Source of the DNA: an uncultured Christensenellaceae bacterium
Lineage (GTDB): Bacteria; Bacillota; Clostridia; Christensenellales; Borkfalkiaceae
Assembly (NCBI GenBank): GCA_910586825.1
Contig: CAJUJF010000002.1
Location: forward strand, 72,429-136,428
DNA length: 64,000 nucleotides
Direction of reading: 5' to 3'
Part shown: piece after piece, positions 41,359-50,200 of the stretch
How positions within the stretch are numbered: the stretch's first letter is position 1
Layout: every line of letters starts with the position of its first letter
The notes under the pieces: model-generated
Databases searched by the model: none
Told to the model about the DNA's origin: nothing
What the model saw: the letters and a program-made list of their open reading frames with translations, nothing else
Made by a program: the position numbers and the translations under genes

Positions 41359-42420
41359 TTATTTCTCCTTCTTCATGCACGCAATAAATTCGTCGAACAA
41401 ATAATTCGCGTCATGCGGTCCGCCGCACGCCTCGGGATGGAACTGAACGGTAAATGCGTTGACATCGGGATAATCCACCCCTTCGCACGTATTGTCGTTG
41501 CCGTTTACGAAGCTGAGCTTCCCGCAAGGAAGAGAATCGCTCACCACTTCGTAACCGTGATTCTGCGAGGAAATAAACACTCTGCCCGTGGAAAGCTGTT
41601 TTACGGGCTGGTTCGCGCCGCGGTGTCCGTACTTCATTTTACGCGTCTTTCCGCCCATGGCAAGCGCGAAGAGCTGATGCCCGAGACAGATCCCGAAAAT
41701 GGGTTTCTTTCCGATCAGCTTGCGGATATTCTCGATGATCGCCGTATTTTCCGCGGGATCGCCGGGTCCGTTCGCGAGCATGATCCCGTCCGGATTGCGC
41801 TTTAACACCTCTTCGGCGGGATAATATGCGGGTACGACGGTCACGCGGCAACCGCGTTTCAAAAGTTCGCGCTCGATATTTCCTTTCGCGCCGAAATCGT
41901 AGAGCAGAACGGAAGGTCCGCCATCCTTGCCCATAACGGTGATCTCATCCGCCGTCACCGCCTGCACCGCATTTTTTACGCGGTAAGCGTTGAGCGCCGT
42001 GAAATCTTTCAACGGGGCAAACGTTATCGCCGCGTTCATGACGCCGACTTCGCGCACGATCCGCGTCAGTTCGCGCGTATCCACGCCGTAAACCGCGGGG
42101 ATTCCCTGCTCCTTCAAAAATTCTTCGACCGTGCCTTCGCAACGGAAATTCGAAGGTTTGTCGCATTTCTCGCGCACGATATATGCCGTAATCCAACTCC
42201 GTTTGCTTTCGAAATCGGAAGAAATCACTCCGTAATTCCCGATCAAAGGGAACGTATGCATTACGATTTGCCCGTAATAACTCGGATCGGTAAGCGTTTC
42301 CAGATATCCCGTCATTCCCGTGGTGAATACAAGTTCCCCCACGACTTCGCGCTCGGCGCCAAAGGAATAACCCTCGAATACTCTGCCGTTTTGCAACGTT
42401 ACGTAAACTTTTTTCTCCAT
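41359..42420 (-). CDS. carA: carbamoyl-phosphate synthase small subunit
   Basis: CarA is the glutaminase that supplies ammonia to CarB. The 353-residue protein has the N-terminal CarA domain (TLQNGRVFEGYSFGAE, TTGMTGYLETLTDPSY) and a class I glutamine amidotransferase domain with the nucleophile in FGICLGHQLFALA and the His-Glu pair in QFHPEACGGP. It is separated from carB by one nucleotide. Its place after argF in an arginine operon suggests arginine control, although the organism may use it for pyrimidines as well. Confidence 0.97.
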   Translation of the reverse strand: MEKKVYVTLQNGRVFEGYSFGAEREVVGELVFTTGMTGYLETLTDPSYYGQIVMHTFPLIGNYGVISSDFESKRSWITAYIVREKCDKPSNFRCEGTVEEFLKEQGIPAVYGVDTRELTRIVREVGVMNAAITFAPLKDFTALNAYRVKNAVQAVTADEITVMGKDGGPSVLLYDFGAKGNIERELLKRGCRVTVVPAYYPAEEVLKRNPDGIMLANGPGDPAENTAIIENIRKLIGKKPIFGICLGHQLFALAMGGKTRKMKYGHRGANQPVKQLSTGRVFISSQNHGYEVVSDSLPCGKLSFVNGNDNTCEGVDYPDVNAFTVQFHPEACGGPHDANYLFDEFIACMKKEK

Positions 42421-42445
42421 GCGTAACCTCTTCTTTTGACTCGCT

Positions 42446-43348
42446 TTATTTTAACAGCTTGCAAAGCACGGCTTTTTGTGCATGCAAACGGTTTTCCGCT
42501 TCATCGAAAATTTCGTCGGCATGCGCCTCGAAAACCTCCGCAGTGATCTCTTCGCCGCGATGCGCGGGAAGACAGTGCTGTACCATCGCGTCTTTTTTAG
42601 CGGCGCTTAATACCTTTTCGTTGATCTGATACCCTCTGAACGCTGCCTCGCGCTTTTCCTTTTCCCCTTCCTGCCCCATGGAAGCCCAGACGTCGGTGAT
42701 CAGCACGTCGGCGTCCTTTGCGGCTTCTTCCACACTCTCGGTCATGAGAAAATCCCCTTCTTTCTTCGCCCAGTCGATGAGTTCGGAATCCGGCTCGTAA
42801 TCCTTGGGACAGGCGATCGAAAACTTCATGCCGGTTTTGATCGCCCCGACGATCAGGGAATTCGCCATATTGTTTCCGTCGCCGATAAAACAGGCTTTCA
42901 AGCCCGCGAACGAACCCTTGCGCTCGCGGATCGTCATCAGATCGGCAAGTACCTGACAAGGGTGACAATAGTCGGTAAGCCCGTTGATGACGGGAATCGA
43001 ACCGAACCGCGCCAGGTCTTCCACTTCCTTTTGCGCGAACGTGCGGATCATGATCCCATCCAGATAACGCGAAAGTACCCGCGCGGTGTCTTCGACGGGT
43101 TCTCCGCGACCGATTTGGAGGTCGCGGTTACTCAGAAACAATGCGTAACCGCCGAGTTCGTACATACCCGTTTCAAAGGACACGCGGGTGCGCGTCGAGG
43201 ATTTCTGAAAAATCATGCCCAGCTTTTTCCCGTGAAGATAATCCCCGTACACCCCTTTCTTGCGTTCGTATTTGAGCTGATCGGCAAGATTGAGTACGGA
43301 GAGGATCTCTTCGCGCGTAAGATCCATGAGTTTGAGTAAATGCTTCAT
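42446..43348 (-). CDS. argF: ornithine carbamoyltransferase
   Basis: ArgF makes citrulline from ornithine and carbamoyl phosphate. ATG 43348 overlaps the argD stop (ATGA); the longer frame upstream is rejected. The 300-residue product has the carbamoyl-phosphate motif SSTRTRVSFE, the HPCQVLAD motif and the ornithine-specific HCLPAHRGEEIT, which separates it from aspartate carbamoyltransferase. The next gene is carA, so product and co-substrate genes are adjacent. Confidence 0.97.
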   Translation of the reverse strand: MKHLLKLMDLTREEILSVLNLADQLKYERKKGVYGDYLHGKKLGMIFQKSSTRTRVSFETGMYELGGYALFLSNRDLQIGRGEPVEDTARVLSRYLDGIMIRTFAQKEVEDLARFGSIPVINGLTDYCHPCQVLADLMTIRERKGSFAGLKACFIGDGNNMANSLIVGAIKTGMKFSIACPKDYEPDSELIDWAKKEGDFLMTESVEEAAKDADVLITDVWASMGQEGEKEKREAAFRGYQINEKVLSAAKKDAMVQHCLPAHRGEEITAEVFEAHADEIFDEAENRLHAQKAVLCKLLK

Positions 43349-44508
43349 TTCAACACCTCTTTTAATATAGAAAGACCTTCGTCCATTTCCCGTTTCGTGA
43401 TCGTGAGCGGCGGCACGATGCGTACTCTTCCGTGCGCAGTAAGCACCAGCAGTCCCTTTTCGAGACATTTCCGCGCAACTTCTCCCGCAGACTTATCCGC
43501 GGTAAATCCGAGCATCATTCCCATGCCCGTGACTTCCTGCACACCGTCCAGACCCTTTAATTTCGCGCGGAGATATTCCGCTTTTCCCTGCACTTCCAAT
43601 AAAAATTCTTCGCTGAGACGGGAGATCACGTTGACTGCCGCCGCGCAACAAACAGGATTTCCGCCGAACGTCGAGCCGTGTTCCCCGCGGGACAACGCAT
43701 GCTCCGCCTTTCCGAAAAAGAGACACGCGCCGAGCGGCAATCCGCCCGCAATCCCTTTTGCCGTCGTCACCAGATCGGGAGAAATTTTAAAATGTTCGTA
43801 GGCGTACAGTTTTCCCGTTCTGCCGTTTCCCGTCTGCACCTCGTCGACGATAAGCAAAATATCCTTGCCCTTGCAATACCGTTCCAACTCGCGAACGAAA
43901 TCCTTGTCGAGCGGAATAACGCCGCTTTCGCCCTGAACGCATTCGATGATCACCGCGCACGTGTCGGCGCCCGCAACTTGCCGGATGCTCTTCATATTCG
44001 CTTCCGCCCAATCCACGCCCGAAACGAAGGGATCGAACAACGTATGAAAGGAATCCTGCCCCGTCGCCGTAAGCGTGAACAGCGTTCTGCCGTGAAAACT
44101 GTTTTTCAGCGCGACGATCTTATGCCTGCCCTCGCCGTATTTTTTATACGAATAGGCGCGCGCCGCTTTCAGCGCGCATTCGTTCGCCTCCGCGCCCGAG
44201 TTCGCGAAAAACACCCGTTTCGCACCGGTGCGTTCGCAGAGTAACCGCATCAATTCCGCCTGCGGTTCGCAGTAGTACAGATTGCTCGCATGCTGGATCT
44301 TATCCAACTGCGAAACAACGGCTTTTTTCCATTCTTCGTCGTTCACCCCGAACACGTTTACCGCGATCCCCGCGCCAAAGTCGATATACTCCTTCCCTTC
44401 GGTATCGACGAGCGTCGCGCCTTTCCCGCCCGCCAACGCGACGGGGAAGCGGGAAAAAGTCTCCGCACCGTAAATTTCGTCTATATTTTTGATTTGTCCG
44501 AAATCCAT
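43345..44508 (-). CDS. argD: acetylornithine aminotransferase
   Basis: ArgD is a class III PLP aminotransferase converting N-acetylglutamate semialdehyde to N-acetylornithine. ATG 44508 is chosen for GGAAGG upstream; the 387-residue product starts MDFGQIKNIDEIYG. Motifs are NSGAEANECALKAAR, SFHGRTLFTLTATGQ, LLIVDEVQTGNGRTG and the PLP lysine in TTAKGIAGGLPLGA. Some ArgD enzymes also act on succinyl-DAP, but DapL in this window makes that role unnecessary. Confidence 0.95.
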   Translation of the reverse strand: MDFGQIKNIDEIYGAETFSRFPVALAGGKGATLVDTEGKEYIDFGAGIAVNVFGVNDEEWKKAVVSQLDKIQHASNLYYCEPQAELMRLLCERTGAKRVFFANSGAEANECALKAARAYSYKKYGEGRHKIVALKNSFHGRTLFTLTATGQDSFHTLFDPFVSGVDWAEANMKSIRQVAGADTCAVIIECVQGESGVIPLDKDFVRELERYCKGKDILLIVDEVQTGNGRTGKLYAYEHFKISPDLVTTAKGIAGGLPLGACLFFGKAEHALSRGEHGSTFGGNPVCCAAAVNVISRLSEEFLLEVQGKAEYLRAKLKGLDGVQEVTGMGMMLGFTADKSAGEVARKCLEKGLLVLTAHGRVRIVPPLTITKREMDEGLSILKEVLK

Positions 44509-44545
44509 AATCCTTCCTTTTCTCAAAGAAAAGGCGACCTTGTTA

Positions 44546-45403
44546 TCAGTCACCTTTCACAAACATTGTTCCCAAGCCCTCGTCCGAGAGCAGTTCCAAT
44601 AAAATAGAATGTTTTACCCTGCCGTCGTGAATGAATACACGGTTCACGCCGTTGCGGATCGCGTCTTTACAGCACTGTACTTTGGGGATCATCCCGCCCG
44701 AAATCACGCCGTCCTTGATAAGGGAAGGAATATCGGAAACGTATACCTTTTTGATCAGGCTGTCTTCCGAGTCCTTATTCCGCAACAATCCGCGGATATC
44801 CGTCATGAGAATGAGACTTTCCGCCTGCAACGCGCCGGCAACGGCGGAAGCGGCGGTATCCGCATTCACGTTATAAATATTCCCGTCATCGTCGTATCCT
44901 ACCGTAGAAATTACGGGAAGATATCCAACATTGAGCGCATTTTCGATCAGTTCCGTATTCACGCGCTTGATTTTGCCGACAAAACCGAGTTCTTCGCTCT
45001 CTTTCTCGCAAAGGAGCATGTTCCCGTCGATCCCGCAGATGCCGAGCGACTTCGCGCCAAGCGAACCTAACATGTGAACGAGTTCTTTATTTACCTTTCC
45101 GGCAAGCACCATCCGTACGACTTCCGCCGTTTCGGAATCGGTATAACGGAGACCGTTCACGAAACGCGATTCGATCCCCATGCGTTTCAGCGTTTGGGAA
45201 ATCTCCGGTCCGCCCCCGTGGATGAGTACGACTTTGATTCCGACAAACTGCAAAATGGTCAGATCGCGCATGACCGACCACTTCAATTCGTCGCCGAGCA
45301 TCGCGTTTCCGCCGTACTTGATCACCAGAATTTTATTCTGATATTTCTCGATGTAGGGCATCGCTTCCAGAAGAAACTCCGCCTGCGCCTCTTTTCCTAT
45401 CAC
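44546..45403 (-). CDS. argB: acetylglutamate kinase
   Basis: ArgB phosphorylates N-acetylglutamate. GTG 45403 overlaps the argJ stop (GTGA), giving 285 residues that begin MIGKEAQAEFLLEAMPYIEK. The amino-acid-kinase motifs ILVIKYGGNAMLGD, VLIHGGGPEIS and the C-terminal GGMIPKVQCCKDAIRNGV are present. In this family, N-terminally extended enzymes are feedback-inhibited by arginine; this one has a short N terminus, so inhibition is uncertain. It precedes argD by 37 nt. Confidence 0.95.
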   Translation of the reverse strand: MIGKEAQAEFLLEAMPYIEKYQNKILVIKYGGNAMLGDELKWSVMRDLTILQFVGIKVVLIHGGGPEISQTLKRMGIESRFVNGLRYTDSETAEVVRMVLAGKVNKELVHMLGSLGAKSLGICGIDGNMLLCEKESEELGFVGKIKRVNTELIENALNVGYLPVISTVGYDDDGNIYNVNADTAASAVAGALQAESLILMTDIRGLLRNKDSEDSLIKKVYVSDIPSLIKDGVISGGMIPKVQCCKDAIRNGVNRVFIHDGRVKHSILLELLSDEGLGTMFVKGD

Positions 45404-46614
45404 GTTCTGTAATCTCCGTTGATTTTTACGTAATCGTAAGTCAAATCGCATCCCCACGCCGTCGCACCGTAAACGCCGTCGTTCAATTCGACGTCGATAT
45501 AGACGGTTTCTTCGGATAGCACCTTCTTGGCAAGCTCTTCCGAAAAATCAACGCCCATGCCGTTTTCGCATACGGGCAACTCGCCCGCAGCCGAACGGAA
45601 CGTCACGCCGATCTTATTGACGTCGAGATCCGCGCCCGAATACCCGAGCGCGCAAAGCACCCTGCCCCAATTCGCGTCGCACCCGAACATCGCCGCCTTT
45701 AACAAATTGGAATTGATCACGGATTTCGCCGCAAGGCGCGCATCCTCTTTCTTTTTCGCGCCTGAGACGCGGCATTCGATCAGCTTCGTCGCGCCCTCGC
45801 CGTCGCGCGCCAACGCCCTGCACATCGCGGACGTCACCGCATGGAGCGCGTCGCGGAATATCCCGTAATCCCCGTTTTCTTCGGCAATCTCGGCGTTGCC
45901 CGCAAGCCCGCTCGCCAACGCGCAGAACGTATCGTTTGTAGAGGTATCGCGATCGACGCTCAGCATGTTCAGCGAATCTTTTACGTCTTCCGAAAGCGCC
46001 CGCTGCAACATGGCGGGCGAAATCGCAACGTCGGTCGTCACGAACATGAGCATCGTCGCCATATTCGGGCAGATCATGCCAACGCCTTTGCAAATCGCGC
46101 CGATTCTGCATTGTTTTCCGCCGAGTTCAAAGGAAAACGCAATTTCCTTTTTCACGGTATCCGTCGTCATAATCGCTTCCGCCGCCGCGGCGCTGTTACA
46201 GCCCAAGCCCCTTACCAGCTCGTCCATTCCGCCCGCGATCGGCTCCAACGAAAGCTTTTGTCCGATCACGCCCGTGCTTGCGACAACGACGTCGGACGCC
46301 GCGACGCCCGTGTAACGCTCCACGAGCGCGCACATCCCTTCTGCGATTTCAATGCCGTTCGCGTTGCAGGTATTCGCGTTGCCGCTGTTTACGACGACCG
46401 CCTGCGCGTAACCGTCTAAAAGATGTTTCTGCGTTACGAGGATCGGAGCGCCTTTCACCAGATTGGAAGTATAAACGCCCGCGCAAGCGCAACGTTTTTC
46501 CGCAACGATCAACGCAAGATCTTTTTTTATTTTATTTTTCCGGATCCCGCAATGAACGCCGTTCGCGCGGAATCCCTTCGGCGCGCATACGCCGCCTTCG
46601 ATTTGCCTCAACAT
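45400..46614 (-). CDS. argJ: bifunctional ornithine acetyltransferase/N-acetylglutamate synthase
   Basis: ArgJ recycles the acetyl group from acetylornithine to glutamate, so the pathway is cyclic and no argE is needed. The 404-residue precursor has the autoproteolysis site in EGATKLIECR (cleaved before Thr), IRKNKIKKDLALI and a C-terminal DVNKIGVTFRSAAG region. AGGA lies about 10 nt before the ATG. It sits between argC and argB, the classical Bacillus order (argCJBD). Confidence 0.96.
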   Translation of the reverse strand: MLRQIEGGVCAPKGFRANGVHCGIRKNKIKKDLALIVAEKRCACAGVYTSNLVKGAPILVTQKHLLDGYAQAVVVNSGNANTCNANGIEIAEGMCALVERYTGVAASDVVVASTGVIGQKLSLEPIAGGMDELVRGLGCNSAAAAEAIMTTDTVKKEIAFSFELGGKQCRIGAICKGVGMICPNMATMLMFVTTDVAISPAMLQRALSEDVKDSLNMLSVDRDTSTNDTFCALASGLAGNAEIAEENGDYGIFRDALHAVTSAMCRALARDGEGATKLIECRVSGAKKKEDARLAAKSVINSNLLKAAMFGCDANWGRVLCALGYSGADLDVNKIGVTFRSAAGELPVCENGMGVDFSEELAKKVLSEETVYIDVELNDGVYGATAWGCDLTYDYVKINGDYRT

Positions 46615-46640
46615 CGTTTTACTCTATCCTTTTGATTATA

Positions 46641-47567
46641 TCACAATCCAATGCGTTCGTCAAGCCCCAGCGCAAGATTCATATTTTGAATTGCCGCGCC
46701 CGAAGCGCCTTTTCCGAGATTGTCAAACCGCGAAACGAGCAGAATCTGCTCCTCGTTCCCGCTGATGAAAATTTCCATGCGGTTCGTGCCGTTGAGCGCG
46801 TTCGCCGAAAGAAAACCGCTCTCCTCCCGCCCGACGGAAACGAAGCCGCCGGCGCCGTACTGCGCGGCAAACAGCTCCCGCAAATCCTCCGCCGAAACCC
46901 GCTTTTTCAAGAGCGAAGCAAATAACGGAACGGTTACGCTCATGCCGCACTCGTAGTCGCAGATATAAGGACTGAACACGGGTTTACGCGTCAAGCCGCA
47001 TTCTTTCGTCATCTCCGGAATGTGCTTATGGTTGAGATCCAGCGCATACAGACGCGGCGTATCGAGAGACGCACCGCGCGCGGGATCGGTGTATTGCGCG
47101 ATCCCCTTTTTTCCCGCGCCGGAATAACCGCTCACCGCATGGCACACGAACGGATAATCGGCATCCGCGATCCCGTTTACGATCAGCGGACGGACGAGCG
47201 AAATAAATCCGCTCGCATAACAACCGGGATTGGCGATCCGTTTGCCGTGCACGATCGCCTCGCGGTGCGCATGAGAAAGTTCGGGAAATCCGTACGCCCA
47301 CCCCTCTTTCGTACGGTGAGCGGTGGAAGCGTCGATGATCACCGTATCCGGATTTTCCGCCAGAGCGACCGCCTCCCGCGCCGCTTCGTCGGGCAGACAC
47401 AAAAAGACGACGTCGGAATCGTTCATCGCCGCCCGCCGCGCCGCCGTATTCTTTCTCTCTTCCTCGGAAAGCGAGAGGATACGAATATCCTCCCGCTTTT
47501 CAAGTCGTTCGTAAATACGCAAACCCGTCGTACCGGCCTTTCCGTCGATAAAAACAGTATGCGTCAT
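46641..47567 (-). CDS. argC: N-acetyl-gamma-glutamyl-phosphate reductase, short type
   Basis: ArgC reduces acetylglutamyl phosphate with NADPH. At 308 residues it belongs to the short class-2 type rather than the ~345-residue class 1 usual in Bacillus. Motifs are VFIDGKAGTTGLRIYERL, the catalytic cysteine in NPGCYASGF, AVSGYSGAGKKG and HKHIPEM. It overlaps argG by 4 nt. Confidence 0.95.
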   Translation of the reverse strand: MTHTVFIDGKAGTTGLRIYERLEKREDIRILSLSEEERKNTAARRAAMNDSDVVFLCLPDEAAREAVALAENPDTVIIDASTAHRTKEGWAYGFPELSHAHREAIVHGKRIANPGCYASGFISLVRPLIVNGIADADYPFVCHAVSGYSGAGKKGIAQYTDPARGASLDTPRLYALDLNHKHIPEMTKECGLTRKPVFSPYICDYECGMSVTVPLFASLLKKRVSAEDLRELFAAQYGAGGFVSVGREESGFLSANALNGTNRMEIFISGNEEQILLVSRFDNLGKGASGAAIQNMNLALGLDERIGL

Positions 47568-48793
47568 TTCAGTTTTTTCCGGTCGAGCAACGCCTTGACT
47601 TTAATGGGCAATCCGAACAGATTGATAAAGCCTTCCGAATCCTTTTGCGAATATGCACCGCCGTCGTCGTCGAACGTCGCGATATCCTCGCTGTAAAGCG
47701 AATACGGCGAAGAGATCCCCGCGCTCGAAATATTTCCTTTATAAATACGCAACTTCACGTCGCCCGTAACCGTTTCCTGCGTTTTGGACACGAATGCGGA
47801 AAGCGCTTCACGCAGAGGCGTAAACCACTGCCCGTCGTACACCATCTCTCCGAATTTGACGGCGACAAGCTGCTTGTAATGCATCGTCGCTTTATCGAGG
47901 CAGATCGTTTCGAGCAAACGGTGCGCTTCGTACAAAATCGTCCCGCCCGGCGTCTCGTACACGCCGCGCGATTTCATGCCGACGAGACGGTTCTCGACGA
48001 GGTCGGCAAGCCCGACGCCGTTCCTTCCGCCGATCTCGTTCAGCTTCTCGATCAGCTCGACCGCGCCGAGTTTCTTGCCGTCGACCGATACGGGGATTCC
48101 CTTTTCAAAATGAATCGTGACGTATTCGGGACGGTCCGGCGCCTGCAACGGAGAAACGCCGAGTTCGAGAAAGCCCTCTTTTTCGTACTGCGGTTCGCTT
48201 GCGGGATTTTCGAGATCGAGCCCCTCGTGCGAAAGATGCCACAGGTTTTTGTCTTTGGAATAGTTGGTTTCCCGATTGATTTTCAGCGGAATATGATGCG
48301 CTTCGGCGTACTCGATTTCCTCTTCGCGGCTCTTGATGTCCCAAATCCGCCAAGGAGCGATGATCGCGAGATCGGGCGCGAACGCCTTGATCGTGAGTTC
48401 GAAACGCACCTGATCGTTTCCCTTGCCCGTACAGCCGTGACAGATCGCGTCCGCTTTTTCTTTCTTTGCGATCTCCACGAGCGCTTTGGCGATCACGGGA
48501 CGCGCAAACGACGTTCCGAGCAGATACTTGTCCTCGTATACCGCGCCCGCCTGCACCGTCGGGAAAATGTAATCCTCTACGAATTCTTTTTTTAAATCCA
48601 GCACGTAGAGCTTAGACGCGCCCGTTTTCAGCGCCTTTTCTTCCAAGCCTTCAAGCTCGGTTCCCTGTCCGACGTCTCCCGATACCGCGACGACTTCGCA
48701 GTTGTCGTAATTTTCTTTCAACCAAGGGATGATGATGGATGTATCCAGTCCGCCGGAATACGCCAAAACTACTTTTTTAATTTTCTTTTCCAT
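47564..48793 (-). CDS. argG: argininosuccinate synthase
   Basis: ArgG joins citrulline and aspartate with ATP. ATG 48793 is chosen because AGAAGG sits 8-9 nt upstream; a TTG at 48826 coincides with the -10 element and is rejected. The 409-residue product has the PP-loop VVLAYSGGLDTSI, VAVSGDVGQGTELEG, GCTGKGNDQVRFEL and TPGGTILYEAHR. It is the first gene of an 11-gene leftward transcript. argH is not in the window and must lie elsewhere. Confidence 0.97.
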   Translation of the reverse strand: MEKKIKKVVLAYSGGLDTSIIIPWLKENYDNCEVVAVSGDVGQGTELEGLEEKALKTGASKLYVLDLKKEFVEDYIFPTVQAGAVYEDKYLLGTSFARPVIAKALVEIAKKEKADAICHGCTGKGNDQVRFELTIKAFAPDLAIIAPWRIWDIKSREEEIEYAEAHHIPLKINRETNYSKDKNLWHLSHEGLDLENPASEPQYEKEGFLELGVSPLQAPDRPEYVTIHFEKGIPVSVDGKKLGAVELIEKLNEIGGRNGVGLADLVENRLVGMKSRGVYETPGGTILYEAHRLLETICLDKATMHYKQLVAVKFGEMVYDGQWFTPLREALSAFVSKTQETVTGDVKLRIYKGNISSAGISSPYSLYSEDIATFDDDGGAYSQKDSEGFINLFGLPIKVKALLDRKKLK

Positions 48794-48825
48794 TCCGTTT
48801 TCCTTCTTTTTTCGCTTCGGAAACA

Positions 48826-48854
48826 ATTATATACGCAAAAGGGACGCAAGTCAA
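48826..48854 (-). promoter_or_regulatory. promoter of the arginine operon
   Basis: On the minus strand TTGACT (48849-48854) and TATAAT (48826-48831) are separated by 17 nt. The -35 lies inside the loop and arm of the terminator hairpin of the preceding transcript. Confidence 0.85.
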
Positions 48855-48867
48855 GCATTTGCGCCCC
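48837..48867 (-). terminator. terminator overlapping the argG promoter
   Basis: In the minus-strand sense GGGGCGCAA (48859-48867) pairs with TTGCGTCCC (48841-48849), one mismatch, followed by TTTT (48837-48840). It ends the transcript arriving from the nfn-thioesterase side, and its loop holds the argG -35 element. Confidence 0.7.
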
Positions 48868-48868
48868 T

Positions 48869-48910
48869 CTGAAAAAAATATTTTCAGAAATAGTTGCATA
48901 TTATTTGCAA
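48869..48910. promoter_or_regulatory. candidate ArgR operator (two ARG-box-like palindromes)
   Basis: CTGAAAAAAATATTTTCAG (48869-48887) and TTGCATATTATTTGCAA (48894-48910) are two AT-rich palindromes, 24 bp centre to centre. Each resembles the ARG-box form TGAAT-N4-ATTCA with deviations. They lie 15-55 bp upstream of the -35. No argR gene is in the window, so the assignment is by similarity and context only. Confidence 0.5.
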
Positions 48911-48966
48911 AAACAAAATTTTATGCATTTAATATACCTGATATTCCGTATAAAATGATATTGCAA

Positions 48967-49428
48967 TCACCCTTCCGTTTCCGAATAAGCCGGATAAAAC
49001 GTACGAACGTCCTCCGCCGTAAACTGTTCTTCGTAATACTTTGAAAACGGAACGCGGCGAGGGAAAATAAATTGATCCTGCGAGTCCTGCGTGCGGAAAA
49101 CCGCGACAAATTTATTGCGGTAAGTCTTTACGGAAACGCAACCGCCCTCCGCGTCGTACGTGAAGATTTTTCGTTTGGTCTTTAAATGCACCACCCGATC
49201 GGTCGTCTCGTATCCGATCACGGTTCCCAGCGAAATCCGCGAAGCGTACAGCGCGTAAACGACAACCATCGCGATCCCGACGGCAGGCACGATAAAACAG
49301 AACGCAAGATAACGCGCGCAGGCAAACACCAGACAAACCATAAACAGCGGCACCGTAACGCACGCGAAAACCGTGAACAGTTTTTTACAGACGCCGACGT
49401 ATTTTTCCACGCCCGCCTTGATCTTCAT
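48967..49428 (-). CDS. small two-helix membrane protein of unknown function
   Basis: I do not recognise this 153-residue protein. Two hydrophobic helices (about 17-38 and 41-61) are followed by a soluble domain of about 85 residues with alternating short strands (RVVHLKTKRKIFTYDAEGGC, KFVAVFRTQDSQDQFIFPRR). That architecture is common in PH-like membrane proteins. It overlaps the thioesterase gene by 4 nt (ATGA) and is the last gene before the terminator at 48837-48867. Confidence 0.8.
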   Translation of the reverse strand: MKIKAGVEKYVGVCKKLFTVFACVTVPLFMVCLVFACARYLAFCFIVPAVGIAMVVVYALYASRISLGTVIGYETTDRVVHLKTKRKIFTYDAEGGCVSVKTYRNKFVAVFRTQDSQDQFIFPRRVPFSKYYEEQFTAEDVRTFYPAYSETEG

Positions 49429-50165
49429 GAGCGCGGCTCCGTGAATTCGATCCGGAATTGCGCGATCGTCTCTTCTCCGCTATGCGCTTCACACACGGAA
49501 ATGTCCCCGCAGTCCTCCCGAAAAAACGTAAGTTCCGCGCCCTCTTTCGCCTGCTTTCCGTACGCGATCTGAAAACTTTTCACGCCGCGAAGCTCGTCCG
49601 ACGAAAAACAGTCGAAGAAAAAATCGGCATAGCGCGTGTTGTTGGCATGCAGATAATAATCGCAGTGACTGTATCCTACGCGCAAGCGCAGAACTTCCCG
49701 CGCGGACGCGCCCGGCTTCGGGATCTTCCACGAAGGGACCTCCGCCGTCTTTTCGGCACGGTACGGGCAACGGTCGTGCGATTCGCCCAACCGTTCGGGC
49801 GTCAATAATGAAAAATCGTTCAAATCGACAAGGCACCAGCGCGAAGCGACCGCGGCGACCGTCTCTTCACCCGAACGCACGCGGTAATCGCGTTCGAAAA
49901 TGACGTGACGCGGCGGAAGCGGCCAGGTATCCACCGTAAGCGTTTCCCCCAACCGCGCGGGACGGAACAATCTGCAATACGTGTTTACGATGATAAATCC
50001 GCAACCCTTTTTTTTGAGTTCTTCCACCCCGAAACCGAGTTCCTCGGCGCTGAATCCCGCGGATTCCTGCGTGAGCGAAAGCAGTGCGGACGGTTTCAGT
50101 TCGTTGCGCAAATCGAAATCGCTGTGCCGCAAAATATAGGTATGCGTGTTACAATATTGACTCAT
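49425..50165 (-). CDS. acyl-ACP thioesterase
   Basis: The 246-residue protein has two hot-dog folds of the bacterial FatA/FatB-like family, which releases fatty acids from acyl carrier protein. Motifs are ALLSLTQESAGFSAEELGFG in the first half and CDYYLHANNTRYADFFFDC with the conserved N-N-x-R-Y in the second. The start ATG 50165 has no ribosome site: a TTGACT-N17-TATAAT promoter ends 6 nt before it, so the mRNA is predicted to be leaderless. Confidence 0.85.
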   Translation of the reverse strand: MSQYCNTHTYILRHSDFDLRNELKPSALLSLTQESAGFSAEELGFGVEELKKKGCGFIIVNTYCRLFRPARLGETLTVDTWPLPPRHVIFERDYRVRSGEETVAAVASRWCLVDLNDFSLLTPERLGESHDRCPYRAEKTAEVPSWKIPKPGASAREVLRLRVGYSHCDYYLHANNTRYADFFFDCFSSDELRGVKSFQIAYGKQAKEGAELTFFREDCGDISVCEAHSGEETIAQFRIEFTEPRS

Positions 50166-50171
50166 GCGCGT

Positions 50172-50200
50172 ATTATATCACGGCAACGCGCAAAAGTCAA
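50172..50200 (-). promoter_or_regulatory. promoter of a leaderless thioesterase transcript
   Basis: On the minus strand TTGACT (50195-50200) and TATAAT (50172-50177) are separated by 17 nt. The expected start point falls at or next to the A of ATG 50165. The -35 overlaps the stop codon of the upstream amidase gene. Confidence 0.8.

Noticed and set aside
48794..48966. T-box or attenuator peptide in the argG leader
   Set aside because: No T-box sequence, no short Arg-rich frame and only a short leader after the promoter.
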